Assembly (NCBI RefSeq): GCF_024679245.1
Contig: NC_090182.1
Span: forward strand, 34,371,047-34,435,046
Direction of reading: 5' to 3'
Length of the DNA stretch: 64,000 nt
Origin: Pseudorasbora parva
Lineage: Eukaryota > Chordata > Actinopteri > Cypriniformes > Gobionidae
This document shows positions 1-12,424 of this stretch, piece by piece. The notes under the pieces were generated by a model. That model ran no database searches and was not told where the DNA came from. It worked only from the letters and a program-made list of their open reading frames with translations. Both the position numbers and the translations under genes were made by a program. Position 1 is the first letter of the stretch. Each line of letters begins with the position of its first letter.

Positions 1-2950
1 ATCTGGTGTCTAAGTAATTTTTGGTTTAACTGTACCTATAACATATGATGCAAATATTTTTGCAAATATTGATTTAGATGCTTTTGGTGTTCTATATCCA
101 AAGACATAATTAACTAGGTGAGTGTCTTTACTTATAACAATCCCCCAATTTTACCTGCCGCCATTTTAATTGTGTTTATTTTTATTGGCAAAAGGGACCA
201 AGATTTAATATGCTGTATTTGGCCTTGTGCTGGTAAAATGTTAAATGGGCACAATACAAAGTGTAGCAGTACATTGTTGATACGTAAATAAAAAAACATT
301 CATATTAGAATTGTAAATCAGAAAATTTTCGCCAATTATGATAATTACATTTCACCAAATAATTACATTTCACCGCCACTAGAATTACTTTACAGGAACA
401 GCAAATGCAAAGTAACAAAACGTTAAAAAAAGTTGTAAAGTTATACTTCCTGATCAAAGCATAGGCTTCATTAATATAATTCTAAAGGCACAAACATACA
501 ACGATGAAAACAATACCAAAAAGGAGCACACTCCAATGGAAGAGTGGAAAAAACACAACAAAAGATTGCAACGACTTCAAAGGGACTTTTCTACAGATGC
601 CATGTTCTCTCCTCAAACACATCTAAACTAATTGGTGCATCTATTCTCTCTGACCTCACTATTTGTTTCATTTCTTACAGGCTGCACGACTGTGGAGGCG
701 AGGCCTGACATTCAGCAGCCGGACTCACAAAAGCCCAGAAGCAAATGGATAAAGACTATGTCTAATGAGAGAGGATTCTTCCACTACACTAGCTACCAAC
801 CACAGAGGAAAGAAAAGGCTATTATAGATCTGTAAAAGAGTGGAAACTCTGGATAGGTGTTCAGACATACACTCAAAGGAGTAAGGCACCTCCTTCTGTG
901 ACAGACATTTGGTTCCTTCTCTGGGAACAATGGAGGAACAAGCTTAATCCCTGCCAGCTCATAATGAGCTATAAGCTTTCTTTTCACAGCAAAAATGTCC
1001 TTCCTTACTTTGGTGTTAATCAGGGACAAATGCCCTGGTCCTTTTCAGGTCTGCCGGACCTCATTCCTTTGCTGCCGCTCTCCACTCTTGTCCTGCATTT
1101 TCAAGTGTCCTAGGTCGAAGACGAGATGGCATTGAGATCCGTGAGAATGGTATGGCTTTGGCTCGACGTATAGAAGCTGTACGTTTAAGAGGCCCCATTC
1201 CCGACTCGTCTTTAAAACTGCACAGAGTTCGCAATTGTGCATTTGGGAAAATTCAGCAGGAAAAAGGCTGGAGCTGGCTCTTTAAAGCTTAAATAACCAA
1301 AAGCAGTTTTTTTTGGTCATAGCTCTAGGATGCTAGCGTGCCGGTTTCAGCACATAAATGCGTCTGTGTTTTCCAGCGGATCAGAAAAACAACAAAAAGC
1401 CCAAACCCCATTCACGGCGTGAAAGGACAAGCATTCAGACTGCCGATGAAGCATGAGGCTTTCTTCTTTCCCTACACCGCACAAGAAAAGAGAGACATCT
1501 ATGAGGAATCTATTAAAGCGAAATGACACAAAATCAACTTATGATGCCAGGCGAAATTAAGAGGCAAACCTCACATTAGAGTTCAACTCCTACTGGTGTT
1601 TCCAGATACCTCAAGGGGTACAAAATCTCATTTCAGCAATGAGAGACCTACAAAACGCTACAAATGAACAGAGCTCTGTAATTTATGCAACTTTTATTAC
1701 TGGACTGATGCATCATACAGTAGAAGCACTAAAAGCAGTATTTAATACTAAATGATTTGAGAACAATACATTCAGCATGTTTTTGAATTTTGTCAAAATG
1801 TAGCAAAATCATGATTAATTTTTCACAGAGGGTCCCTCTTCATCAGAGATCCCTCATCCATGACTCCTTGGAGTTCATCATTTCTCTCATGCCTATGTGA
1901 CTATATCTATACCTATATTTGGCACACCTATCTAATTCACATCTCATGAATCCTCAACTCTGCAGATCAGAATGCATCTCCTCTTTCTTCTCTTTCTGGT
2001 GTCTGTGTTCGACAGAAGGTGAAGTGATGCAGAACGCCAGTGCAAGCTGGATGGAGGCCCCATTAGACTCGCCCGGGTGAAATGTAATCCCAGGCCTATT
2101 GCATTTAAATGGCCTGGCTGCTTCAACGTTTTATTTGTGTTTTTCCTTTTCCGGCTCTTTGAGTTTCTCCCTTCACCAGTGCCTTTGAAACCCAAACTCA
2201 CCCCCACCTGTAACGGGACAGCTAGGCGGCATGTTTTCATAATCGTGTGTTTAAAATGGCATCTTCATTTCCTGAGCCATATTCCCAGAGGAGTCGCTCA
2301 AAAACAACGAGAAAGGGGAGGATCCACTTGACTTGCGGTGTTGCTTTGACTATAAAGAGATTTGAGGGTTCAACATTGAATTTATCAAAGCTTGCCTTGA
2401 ATGAAATGTTGATGCAAGGCCAAACATTGTAGATAAGAATGTAGCAAGGTTCTTTTGAGGGCAAATAAAAGATAATCTCTCCCTCTGATTATTATTATTT
2501 TTTATTTTTTTTGGGATGGTTTGAAAGGTCACAAATGTTTGGTTATGATAAACATGTCCTATAAACCACAATCAAAGAAAGATATGTTTTGTATCATATT
2601 GTAACAATCAAGATTCGTAACTTAATCGGTATCATCGTTGTAAATTCATAGACTTGAAATCTGAACATCAGCCAGATTTTTCTTTCCTCCTTGTTTTCAT
2701 AACCTGCAATTTCTCATTCTCTCTCTCCTTTGAACCATGACTGACATTACAACAATGCCTATTTTTCTTGATGAAACAGTATTGGGGAAAATCAGGAGGA
2801 TTCTTAAGGGAATGTGTGGCTCCAGCTCCACACCTGTTGCTATTCAAAGGACTTGATCCACCTTGTTTTGCCAAGCATGTCACATAGCGACACAACAGGT
2901 TCTAGAGTTTACTATATTTATATATTTGCTTACAGTATAAAAAATTGATA
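1..2950. other. Intronic stretch, no gene seen
   Basis: Mostly unique-looking, moderately AT-rich sequence inside fgfrl1 intron 3. Short open frames here (up to 98 codons) show no domain signature and no splice context, so I call none. A short direct duplication of aattacatttcacc occurs near 342-372. The blocks at 1040-1260 and 2080-2330 are somewhat richer in G+C, but I recognise nothing in them. Confidence 0.5.
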
Positions 2951-2954
2951 TATT

Positions 2955-5395
2955 TATTAGGGCTGTCAAAATAACGAGTTAAGTTCTATTAATTAATCTG
3001 AGAAAAAATTATGTGTTAGAAAAAATTATGCGTTAAAAAAATAACGTGTTAAAAAAAATAACGCAGATTAATCCATTCCGTATTGAACTTTGACACTGAG
3101 CAGTTTTCGCCACCATTCAACTGTAAAAAGAAGGAAGGAGATGAGAAACAACAGTCTGGATCATTGATTGGAACGTTTACTTATAGAAAAAAAAATTGGC
3201 TTGATGGAAGTGTTGATAAAAGTACCAAATGCAAAGCATCCTGAGTTAGGGACGTTCTTTGTACGTTGCTAACTCAGTTAGCTGGATTTGATTGTTGACG
3301 ATTTGGCTTGATCTCGGATTGTTTGGTTCTTGTTTGGTTCTGGATCATTAATTAGATCATTCACTTATAGAAAAAAAAACTGGCTTAATGGAAGTGTTGA
3401 TAAAAGTACCAAATGCAAAGCATCCTGAGTTAGCGACATTCTTCGTACGTCGCTAACTCAGTTAGCTGGATTTGACTGTTGACGATTTGGCTTGATCTCG
3501 TATTTTTTGGTTCTTCAAAGCTCATCCTGGACTTGCTGTCATAGCAACATGTCCGTTACCTCAAACCTGCTCGGGAGCAGGCTTATTTCATTTAAACAGG
3601 ATTAGATTGCATCCTGAGGTGATATTTAAAATCTGTCCCGGCCACTGCTACTTTATTACAAGAGTTCCTTACTGAACCAGGGGCAATAATAATTTAAAAT
3701 AGTAATAAATATAAAAGTTTATTTGAAAATAATATTTGAAAGTTGTGTAAAATTTGCGTATAATACTATAGACACAATCACTTGATTGACAGATTTATTT
3801 GTGAATTGTGATGGAATAATTACTTTATAGTTGTATTGGAGGATTACACACATTGTGCAGTTAATCTCCGTCATGCATTAATTTGAGTGATGACGGATAT
3901 TATGGGAGTGGCTTGATGCAGCTCAAGAGATGCAGATAATTTGATCTTGACCGTTAAGAAACTTAATACTGTCTAAGTTAAGAAACTTAATAACTTAATA
4001 ATTAAACTTAATTTATACTGTCACAAAAAATCTGCTTCAAATTGAATAAAAAATTAAATTACAACATTTAAAAAAAATGCAAAGTGTGTCCAAATATTAT
4101 AAAATCGTGAATATATATAATTGGGAATCATTTTCAGTGAAAATTTAATTTATCTAACTTTTATGTTGGTTTGGTCGTTTCCTTATAAAGGTCCAGAAAT
4201 TTGTGGTTTTTCTTCTTTCTTTTTTTTCTTTGACAAGTTTTTTTGCCAGGTGGCTTTTTTAATTATATGATGTCATTAAGTTGTCTTGACGCCAGACAAT
4301 CGCTGCATTGCTGATCGTGGTTTGGGAACACAGGCACGAGCAGTGATCTCAGATAACTTAATCCAGATATTTTAATCCAATCCGCAAATTCGTTTGAAGA
4401 ACCAAATTAGCCAGAGATCAGTTATCACGATTAAAAGATATGGGATCTGTCAAATCATCTCAGATGTATTAAGCAAAGTACGAAAAATGGGCTCCAGGAG
4501 TTAACGTTAATCCGGACGAGTATGACCTAATGTCCCATCATAACAACACTAGCAGTCTACGTCATCTATAAACCGCACTGTAAGTAAAAACTGCCTGGGA
4601 CAAGCACTGTCAAGATGAGATGTAGCTATGTCTGTGTCATTATGCCAACATTATCTTCATTGTCCTGTTACGACATAAAAAGTTTGAAACCTCAGGAAAA
4701 TGAACTTTCCTCTCTTGTCAACAAGCCTGGTGTTTAGCATGGCGCGTGCTCTTCAGTGGTGGAGGCGCGCGCTGTATATTAGTATATATTACTGTCTACG
4801 CGTATATTACAGTCTATGATCCCGTCACAGAAGGATTACGCAGCAAACCGATCAGGTCATTTACATGGTGAAATATTGCGTTTGATCGGTTCAGGTTTAT
4901 CCCATCCCTCTCAAACCGATTGCATTTTTGGTTTGGGCATTTTTAGTCCGATTGAGGTGTTTATATGAAGCATTTTCATTCAGATTGGACTTTTAAACAG
5001 ATTACAGTGCTCCATGTAAACGCACATACTGAAACGCAAACTTAGCAAATCTGTATGTGACCAACTGAGCAATTCCCTTGCTAAATACATATAAACATAA
5101 ATACAACTGTAGCTACATACATACATCTTACTAAAGGACTTCTGAATTTATTTCTTCAGCATACTAGGTAATTTTGTTGATTGTTATGGCCAATATCTGA
5201 ACAGTGAAAATAATAATAAAAGAGTTTTTGAACTTTAAATGTCACTAACGCTAATAATTCATTGATTCATTTTAATTTAAATATTTAATATACTTTCACA
5301 GCAAAAATGATGTATGCGATTAATTTAGATTAATTAATCACAGAGTATGTAATTAATTATATTACATTTTTAATCGATTATGCCCTTTTACAATG
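2955..5395. mobile_element. Degenerate DNA-transposon composite
   Basis: The left edge reads gggctgtcaaaataacg followed by several TTA/AACG-rich units. The right edge ends in taatcgattatgccctt, whose reverse complement again begins with a GGGC-A/T-rich taatcgatt motif. Such ends are typical of fish hAT-like non-autonomous elements, where GGGCTGTCAA plus TTAATCG-type termini are common. The interior has an imperfect tandem duplication (3157-3525) and more AT-rich DNA, with no transposase frame. It may be several old insertions superimposed. The outer limits are approximate. Confidence 0.45.
3157..3525. repeat. Tandem duplication, period 184 bp, with internal hairpin
   Basis: Two adjacent copies share ggatcatt, acttatagaaaaaaaa, tggaagtgttgataaaag, taccaaatgcaaagcatc and gacgatttggcttgatct. 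The acttatag motif recurs at 3179 and 3363, giving a period of 184 bp. Each copy carries a palindrome. In the second copy it is gagttagcgac ... gtcgctaactc (about 3427-3459), with 11-bp arms. The first copy has mismatches in its arms. Confidence 0.8.
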
Positions 5396-5411
5396 TCTTG
5401 ATTTTTGTTTT

Positions 5412-5919
5412 CATCAAGATGTTTGGTCTGGAAACTCACCATTGACAGGGCTCAATCCGAGGGGCGGGATAAACGGTTGTCTTTCAAACTCGCTCTGCAC
5501 GCGATAGGATAGCGCTACAACCAACCAGAGCAACAAAGGTGAAACAGAGCTCGTTGATAGATTAAACATGTGCCGTATCCGGTCGGCAAAACTCTAAACA
5601 CATCTTCCCTTTTTAAGAATGACTTCAGTGACGTTCTATGTTGTTTTCTCAGAGAAAAGCTTAACTCCAAGTCTTCCAGAGTCGCGGTCAAAGCTGATTC
5701 AAAAGACCATCGTTCAGCAGTTTCTGTGTTTACTAGAAGCACGCAAACGCAACTCGGCCATCGTCATTGTGGCTCCGCCCAACGACTCTATACACGATGT
5801 GACTGGCCCGACAAGAGTTTGCCGTTTACAGCTCAGAAGGGTATTTAGAGTTGCTATAGACGACACTCCCGGGCAGATTAGATTTGCTGCCGCTAGGGTG
5901 CGTCTACATTTCTAGGCTA
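5412..5919 (-). mobile_element. Helicase-fragment repeat, copy 1
   Basis: About 500 bp that is the reverse complement of the copies at 30620 and 61468. The right edge is the reversed terminus ctaggcta. The left edge lacks the last ~20 bp of the terminus seen at 61971. The minus strand encodes a stretch resembling the start of a RecQ-type helicase core (see 5515-5742). The ends CTAGCCT... / ...AGGCTAG seen in the full copy suggest a short cut-and-paste element. I do not know the family name. Confidence 0.65.
5515..5742 (-). pseudogene. RecQ-like helicase fragment (motif 0 + Walker A), degenerate
   Basis: A 75-codon open frame carries LEDLELSFSLRK (residues 22-33), then SLKSFLKREDVF (38-49) and VLPTGYGTCLIYQ (51-63). 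The spacing and sequence match the Q motif and motif I (Walker A, PTGxGKSxxYQ) at the start of RecQ-family helicases. The essential GKS is GTC here, so nucleotide binding should be lost. After YQ the similarity stops, and a TAG follows the codons CCSGWL, as if an exon ended and intron-like sequence followed. The same segment lies in two other repeat copies in this window, so it belongs to a dispersed element and is not a host gene. What is seen is the motif match; capture from a helicase gene is inference. Confidence 0.55.
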
Positions 5920-6123
5920 ATGTAATGCAGTAGCAAACATTAATAGGAAAGGAAAGGGTTAGCAATAACATTACACTGAAACAAGTGCAGTTATAGCCTA
6001 CGTAAGCTACCATATTTTACTCCAGGTTGAAAGAAAAGTTAGTTTTTTCACTGAGCACATTCTCTGCAGTCCGAGTGTAATGCACTTGAAGCTCACTCTC
6101 GCTCATATCTGAGGTAAATCATT

Positions 6124-6660
6124 AAAGGGTTAGTTCACCCAAAAAAAGAAATTGATGTCATTAATGACTCACCCTAATGTCGTTCCTCACCCGTAAGACC
6201 TCCGTTCATCATCGGAACACAGTTTAAGATATTTTATATTTTAGTCCCAGAGCATATGCAGTCTATGCCCACTTTACTGGCCATGTCCAGAAAGCTAATA
6301 AAAACATCATCAAAGTAGTCCATATGTGACATCAGTTGGTTGATTAGAATCTCTTGAAGCATCGAAAATACATTTTGGTCCAAAAAATATCAAAAACTAC
6401 GACTTTATTCAGCATTGTCTTCTCTTGTTTTCCTCCAAAAAGATTAAAACGGTTCATGAATCAGTGAACCGATCAATGATTCAGGTCGCCAATGTCACGT
6501 GATTTCAGCAGTTTGACGCGTTCCGAAATGCTGAAAACACGTGACATTGGCGACCCGAATCAGTTTAATTTGTTTTAAAATGTAATTTAATTGTAATTTA
6601 TTGTAATTTATTATTTAGATCAAAGCTGAATTTTCAGCATCATTACTCCAGTCTTTAGTG
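6124..6660. repeat. Dispersed repeats: TTAA-AGGGTTAGTTCACCC end, palindrome and SINE-like tail
   Basis: ttaaagggttagttcaccc at 6122-6141 is the common cyprinid element end whose opposite terminus appears at 45325-45352. Sequence at 6484-6555 forms a long imperfect palindrome: ggtcgccaatgtcacgtg ... cacgtgacattggcgacc, with 25-27-bp arms around ttgacgcgttcc. From about 6615, aaagctgaattttcagcatc marks a widely dispersed fish repeat also found at 40780 and 53325. Confidence 0.7.
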
Positions 6661-7825
6661 TCCTGTCCTGTCCTTTTATCCGTGCTGAATGAAAAAATAA
6701 ATAAAATAAAAGTAAACGTTTTGGTAAATTCAGTTGTTGAACAGGTGTGGAAAAACATACATTCTAAATATCCTGGGCATGTAGGGAATATGAATGTGAA
6801 ACGATGCTCAAAAATTCTAACGTTTTCTGGTAATAGCATATACTACAGAAAGAAATATCAAGAATAAGCACTCATTCTATTCATCTTGACAATTTTCACA
6901 ATAAAATGGCACTGAAAATTCATCTGCTTCATGCACCCAATGCTAGTTTGACTGTGATAGGGCCTCTTGAAGTCCAGAGGGAAACCCTGCATGGAGTTCA
7001 GTCGATATCTCAAGCTCCAGTTTTCCTGCATCGCGATCATTACCAGATGTTGGCTGAACAGCAGCTTCTAGGGCTCGAGCAAACTCCACAAATCGCTATA
7101 AATCACCAGGCACTTCCCAGCAGCTTCCTACATGTCTCAATTCCACAATCATGTCTGCACTGTCATCACAAATGGATGATAAATCTAATCTTGATCTTGT
7201 TTTTCTAGCGATAGTCAGTTTATGCAGGTGAGGGCCAACAAACACAACAACTGGGAACAAAGAACTGAAACAAAATATGAAATCTGCTCTATTAATCAGT
7301 CTATTCCCCCTCCATCATTCGTTGCTTCCGCTGAATGCTCTAAAAGCCACCTTTCTGCTCATTATCTCTGCCAATGATGCATCTGGTGCAATCATACAAA
7401 TGTTAACAAAAAAAGCTAATAAATAAGGTGTGGAGATGGCAGTGAATGAGTAGTTCTAGGGATTCAGGGAGTAAAAAGAAACATAGCAGCCTCAGCAGAC
7501 TAGGAACATGCTTGGAGTTGCTAAGAAGAGAGAGCTGCTTAAAGCCAGAGCAGCCCATGATAAATGGACAGTAATGTCTTTCACATCTGGTTTTAGGAAG
7601 GGCAAAGCCACTAATGAGTCCTATCAACACAGGTCTCCTGTCCTCACAGGAACATTTGATCACGTAGCCACACAGGACAAACTACACATGCTGTTCTACT
7701 ACACAAAAGAGCCCAGATAAATCGACCTGATTTTAAGATACAAGGGCTAAGATTAAGATAACGGTTAGATGTGGACAGGCAGCACAAAGCTCTTTGTGAC
7801 ATTTGGTATGTCCTGCACCATATAC

Positions 7826-8430
7826 TCTTAAAAACAAAGGTTCTTTATTGGCATCTACTGCTTTTCCACCATTGGGCCTAGTTCCATTTGAGCTCGGTTC
7901 GGCACACCGCGATTACAAATCATTCTCGGTTCATAATTATCAGACAGGTTAGCCATGCTGGTAAAATGCCTGTATTTGAAGTTGCCACTCAGGATTAGTC
8001 ACTTGTCTGTTGCCTGTCTAACAGTTTCTTTGTAGCAGGCCAAGTGTGCTATTTGAGCGAAGTTAACAGGAAGATATAAATAAAATTAACCAATATAGCT
8101 ATTTAGATCTTATACCATCTGTATGTTTATGATACCATCAACTCTTGTGTTAAAGCAAAGACAGGCATGTTTGCATTACATTCAAACAAGCTCTGTTATC
8201 ACCTTAACAGTAAAAAAGGAAACCATATCCGTACTGGCTGTGGTATGGAAAGCACCGAGTAAGGTTTGGCTCAATGTTGGAAAACCGGTTTATGGTTCCA
8301 CAAAGAACCTTAACATCCATGGAACCTTTCCTTTGGATAGCAGGTTCTTTATAGTGGAAAAATTTTCTGTACACTAAGAAAAATTGTGATGACTGAAAAG
8401 TTCTTTGGGGAACCTAAAATGGTTCCTCTT
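7826..8430. repeat. GGTTC-rich repeat interrupted by a MITE
   Basis: The outer parts, caaaggttctttattggc and ggttccacaaagaacc ... ggttctttatagtgg ... gttctttggggaacc, are the halves of a common fish repeat built on AAGGTTCTTT/AAGAACC units. They are split by about 425 bp (7858-8284) bounded by cttttccaccattgggcc and ggctcaatgttggaaaa, an imperfect terminal inverted repeat, so a second element is inserted. No reading frame of interest is seen. Confidence 0.6.
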
Positions 8431-8439
8431 TAAAATCAT

Positions 8440-9980
8440 GTGCATTTTACCAACTGCAACCACTTTACTTTAGGACTGAGAGGGCAGAAAACAAAGGACA
8501 AAAAAGGAAATTGGATTTGAAATGTGGCAAACTGGATTCAAATCTGCGTTATCCACAAGATGTACCATTACTCAACATGTTACCAATACATCACAGTTCC
8601 AACTCCAAAAGTATTGGTTTTGACGCTAAGTGGAAATGCGTATTACACAGGGAGAGTCTGATCTTGACATGCTTTGCATACACATGCCACATGGGTATTT
8701 TAATAGGTTAGATCAATTAACTAATAAGACAGGATCTGGAAGTGGAGGATGAATTAGTGGTTTCAGAAGTTGTCTTTTGAGTTGATGTTGTCCTGATAAC
8801 AAGGCTTCAAATGGGGTTAAAAGGGTCCGTGGAACCAAACCAAGCAAATGTAAAAAATTTACCTCAAGAGAGCAAGACTAATATCAAGAAAGACTTATTT
8901 TTTTCTTACAGCTCATGGTATAATACAGTTCTGGCTTCTGTGCAGATGTGCTTTAGTGCAATGAAATATAACAAAGATGGAAAGGAAAACTGAGAAAATA
9001 TTTATACAAATGAAACCGTCTGTGTTAGAGGAGTTGACAGGGTGTAAAGAAGAAGCCATAATAAGAAACAACGTGTCAATATTCATTGCTGAATTTAAAA
9101 GTGCATATATAGAATAATAAACAAAAGTTCAGATGGCCTGGGGTAATTATTGAAAATACATCTTGAGAAATTAATAATCATGGTTTTCACTCCACAGAAT
9201 GAAAAAATGGATGTACCATATGCAAAACCATATAAAAGCATAAAAATGTGTTATGACATCTTATAAAATTATTCCACTAGGAGAATTACATTTAAAAGTC
9301 AAAGCAAACCATGCAACAATCTGACATCAAAAAATATAAAAGTTCTTATTTTAAATTAAATACCAGTCCTGGGATGTCGGTAAAACTTCACATTTTGGTG
9401 TTGGAATTTTATAGAACCATGACAAAGATGTTTTCAATATATTTCAATACCAAAGCACTGCTAAAGCAACACCTATCAAACTACAACTCGGCATCCACTG
9501 GCACGACTTGAATTACACTGAAGGTGGAATGTGCCAGCAGAGGGATTAACAAACAAGTCCAAGTTCAAGGCCCTAACTAAACAGCATGGCGGAGACGGTT
9601 GCGATGCATCAAAGCCATCCTGGCACATTTTGGCTGTCCAAGCACAGTGGGTGCAGCTGCTCAACTGAGGTCATCTTGGCAGTTGCCCCTGCCTCCCCCC
9701 TCCCGAAGTTAAGGGCTTCGCTTTTTGCGTTCAGCTGCAAAGAAACTCATTCATGCTTAATTATTAAAATACTTTTTATACACGCTTGTTTTCATATTCT
9801 CATATTGCCTGTTTTAATTTTCCTCGCATGTTTCATGCTTTTTTCACAGTGTTTTTTTTAACTGGAGTGAGGAGGGAACGGATAGATTTCATGCATTATA
9901 TTTATTTATTATTTAGTTTACTTTCTAAAATAGCTTTGATTCTTTTAATTCCCCTCACATTTTCTTAAATTTTCATGACA
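8440..9980. other. Intronic stretch, no gene seen
   Basis: AT-rich intron 3 sequence with short unsupported open frames only. A slightly more G+C-rich block at 9510-9740 looks unique. I recognise no repeat ends, splice-flanked exon or RNA gene. Confidence 0.45.
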
Positions 9981-9984
9981 ACTG

Positions 9985-10400
9985 CATTAACCAAAAACTG
10001 CATTAACCGCTTCTGAATGGGGAAAATTAGTGTGAAAGCACAATTCCAAAAAAAAAAAAAAAAAAAAAAACTCAGATGGGAATGGAAGATTCAACCCATG
10101 ATCTATTGCAATGCACAAATTAAAGAACACAGACACAGCTGGATATTTTCCAACATAACGATCAACGCAATCTACCAAGATGCAGCTCAAATTAGTGTCT
10201 ATTTTAACACATGCTTTTTTGAGGGGCGGTAAATAAGGGCGCAAATGCCAGTAAATTGACGAGCGCAAAACAATAGTTAATAAACATGTCCCCACCTTTT
10301 CAATTTTTTCAATGCCTGTCTTTTGTAAATCCTGACAGTAGTTTTTTAATGCCAAGAGAAGGTTTGTGCTGGTGCAAGCTGTTAGTAAATCTGGCCCTTA
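9985..10400. repeat. Degenerate dispersed repeat with A-tract
   Basis: Contains an uninterrupted A run at about 10048-10070. It is followed by a segment (10210-10400) with caaatgccagtaaattgacgag ending in agcaagctgttagtaaatctg-type sequence, resembling short fish DNA-element remnants. The 122-codon minus-strand frame across the A-tract encodes poly-Phe and is not a gene. Confidence 0.4.
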
Positions 10401-10949
10401 ACTGGTTTAGTTTGTGTATATTTTGCAGTTTTTATTTTATTTGATATAAGCATTTATGATATTAGACATCATGCAGTGAAATTGCATTTTGCAATCCCTC
10501 ATAGAGAAAAACCTTTTATGGTGTTATAAATCTGTCAGCGATTGAGTGTCATTAATTATTATTATTATTATTAGTATAATTGTATTATTAATAATAATTT
10601 ATTATTACCTTTAAATATTTCTGCATAAAATAAAATTAATCTTTTTTTCCACACAATTCCAGCATGGATATAAAGCTGAGCTGCGCAATGCAACGTGACA
10701 AAAGCAAATATAACCCATTACAATCAGTGATGCTGTCTACACCAGATGAGGCACAAAACAACACAACAAATGTTTAATTTGTCAACAAATGTTATGTTTA
10801 ATTCCTATCATACTGCTATAATTTTCACTGTTTAAAGGGGTGATGAATTGAGAAATCAACTTTCCCTTGAGCTTTTAATATATAAAAGGCATGGTAATAT
10901 AAGACTATCCTGTTAGTTTCAGAGATGAAAACACCCTTGTTAAAGAAAA

Positions 10950-12019
10950 GCTTTGGTAACGCTTTAGATTATGGCCCAGAAAGTACTGTATAATTAAAGT
11001 GAATTTACAGTACAACTTTCGGTAATTATAGTGTAACTATAAAGTAAGTACATTTAGGTATAAGGGAACAATATGTAATATTCGGGGAATAAAGGGGCAC
11101 TATCAGGAAAAATACATTTTTTATACTGTAAGTATTTTTTAATTAAGGGGTAATTAAACTGTAAGTATTTTTTAATTAAGGGGTAATTATCCGTGTAGTT
11201 ACAGGGTAAGTATGAATGTGCGGGCTGTAAATTAAAGTGGCTCGTTACCCTCTTGTTTCATGTAGTTACGGGGTAAGTATGAATGTGCGGCCTGTAAATT
11301 AAAGTGGCTCTTGTTCTAGTTATTGCTAGTTATTGCTGTATGTGCTGTTTGATGCCTTAACTCTTAGAAACCCAAATGAGTTTTAATTAGCAGAGATTAT
11401 TTTTCTGTGTTTATCTGAGGAAATAAATTTGTATACATCTAAAATGGCATGAGGGTAAAAGACAAGTAAAGGGTGAGGACATTTCAGTGAGCACTGTATT
11501 TTCACTGTAACAGTTGTAGAAAAGGCCTACTAGCTAAAGACATGTGGGATCCTTCTTAAGATTCATCTGTCGCAAGGAAGAAAAAGAAGAGGAACAAGAG
11601 AAGGATGAAGCCAAGCAAGAGAAATGAATGTGTTCCAAATCTGTTTAATATATATATATATATTTTTCTTTTTTTTTCTTTTTTTTAAATAAAGTTTTCA
11701 GAGTGATAAAAGATTGTATTTGTGTTTGTATTGTACTTACCCTGTAACTACATGAAACGAGGGGAACAAGAGCCACTTTAAATTAAAGCCTGTACATCTA
11801 TACTAACCCGGTAACTCCACAGATAATTACCCCTTAATTAAAAAATACTTACAGTATAAATAGTTTGTTAATTTTCCTGATAGTCACCCCTTTATTTCCC
11901 CAATATTACATATTGTTCCCATATACTTACTTTAGAGTTACACTATAATTACCGAAAGTTATGCTGTAACTTTAATTATGTAGTACTTTCCAGGCCATAA
12001 TCTAAAGCAATACCAAAGC
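10950..12019. mobile_element. Foldback element with ~300-bp terminal inverted repeats
   Basis: gctttggtaacgctttagat at the left pairs with the reverse complement of atctaaagcaataccaaagc at the right. Inverted similarity then runs inward for about 300 bp, including ggtaattatagtgtaact and ggggtaattat. The left arm has extra internal duplications (ctgtaagtattttttaatta twice at about 11129-11190, and tagttac(a/g)gggtaagtatg twice at about 11200 and 11265). The centre (11570-11720) is purine-rich followed by (TA)n and T tracts, without a coding frame. It is non-autonomous and nested in the element at 10836-13061. Confidence 0.8.
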
Positions 12020-12120
12020 TTTTATAGACACCAGGGCCAGAAAACGATCGTGTTCGCATCTTGACTTAATCGACTGATGAAACACCGCCTCTACAGAATA
12101 ATAAGAACGTGTATTTCAGT

Positions 12121-12424
12121 ATGCCAAAGAATATAGCAAGATGTTGCGCTATTCCTGGTTGTGGAAGAACACAGTCACTACATAAGCTTCCTAATATTAG
12201 GAATATGTCGTTGAACTTTATTTTTAAAGAAGTTCCAGCTCACGTGGGGAAGACATTAATTTCACTGCGGAATTGTTTGTAAATAAATCTCAGGTCAAGC
12301 TGGATTTGCAGACATTTGATATTAAAATACAATGCTATTTCTTCTATATTGGATCCGACAGGAGGAATGGTGCAACACACTTATGTGAGTGCAACGTGTT
12401 TTTTACGTGTTTTTTATATGTAAT
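12121..12424 (+). pseudogene. THAP-type zinc-finger remnant of a transposase
   Basis: From ATG at 12121 the frame begins MPKNIARCCAIPGCGRTQ, then SLHKLP and FIFKEVPAHVGKTL, and stops at 12280-12282. The Cys-x(2-4)-Cys followed by HKLP/HRFP resembles the N-terminus of THAP domains (C2CH). A shifted frame from 12270 (ELFVNKSQVKLDLQ...) looks like the continuation and runs to a possible donor, acacttat|gtgagt, near 12385. So this looks like a decayed first exon of a transposase with at least one frameshift. THAP fingers are the DNA-binding domain of P-element transposases and some other DNA transposases. Recognition rests on a few key residues, so it is moderately sure. Confidence 0.55.

Noticed and set aside
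3000..3065. Repeated gttaaaaaaataacg units as a possible regulatory array
   Set aside because: They are best explained as the decayed terminus of a DNA transposon with low-complexity drift.
9987..10355. 122-codon minus-strand frame
   Set aside because: It runs through an A-tract (poly-Phe) and a decayed repeat.
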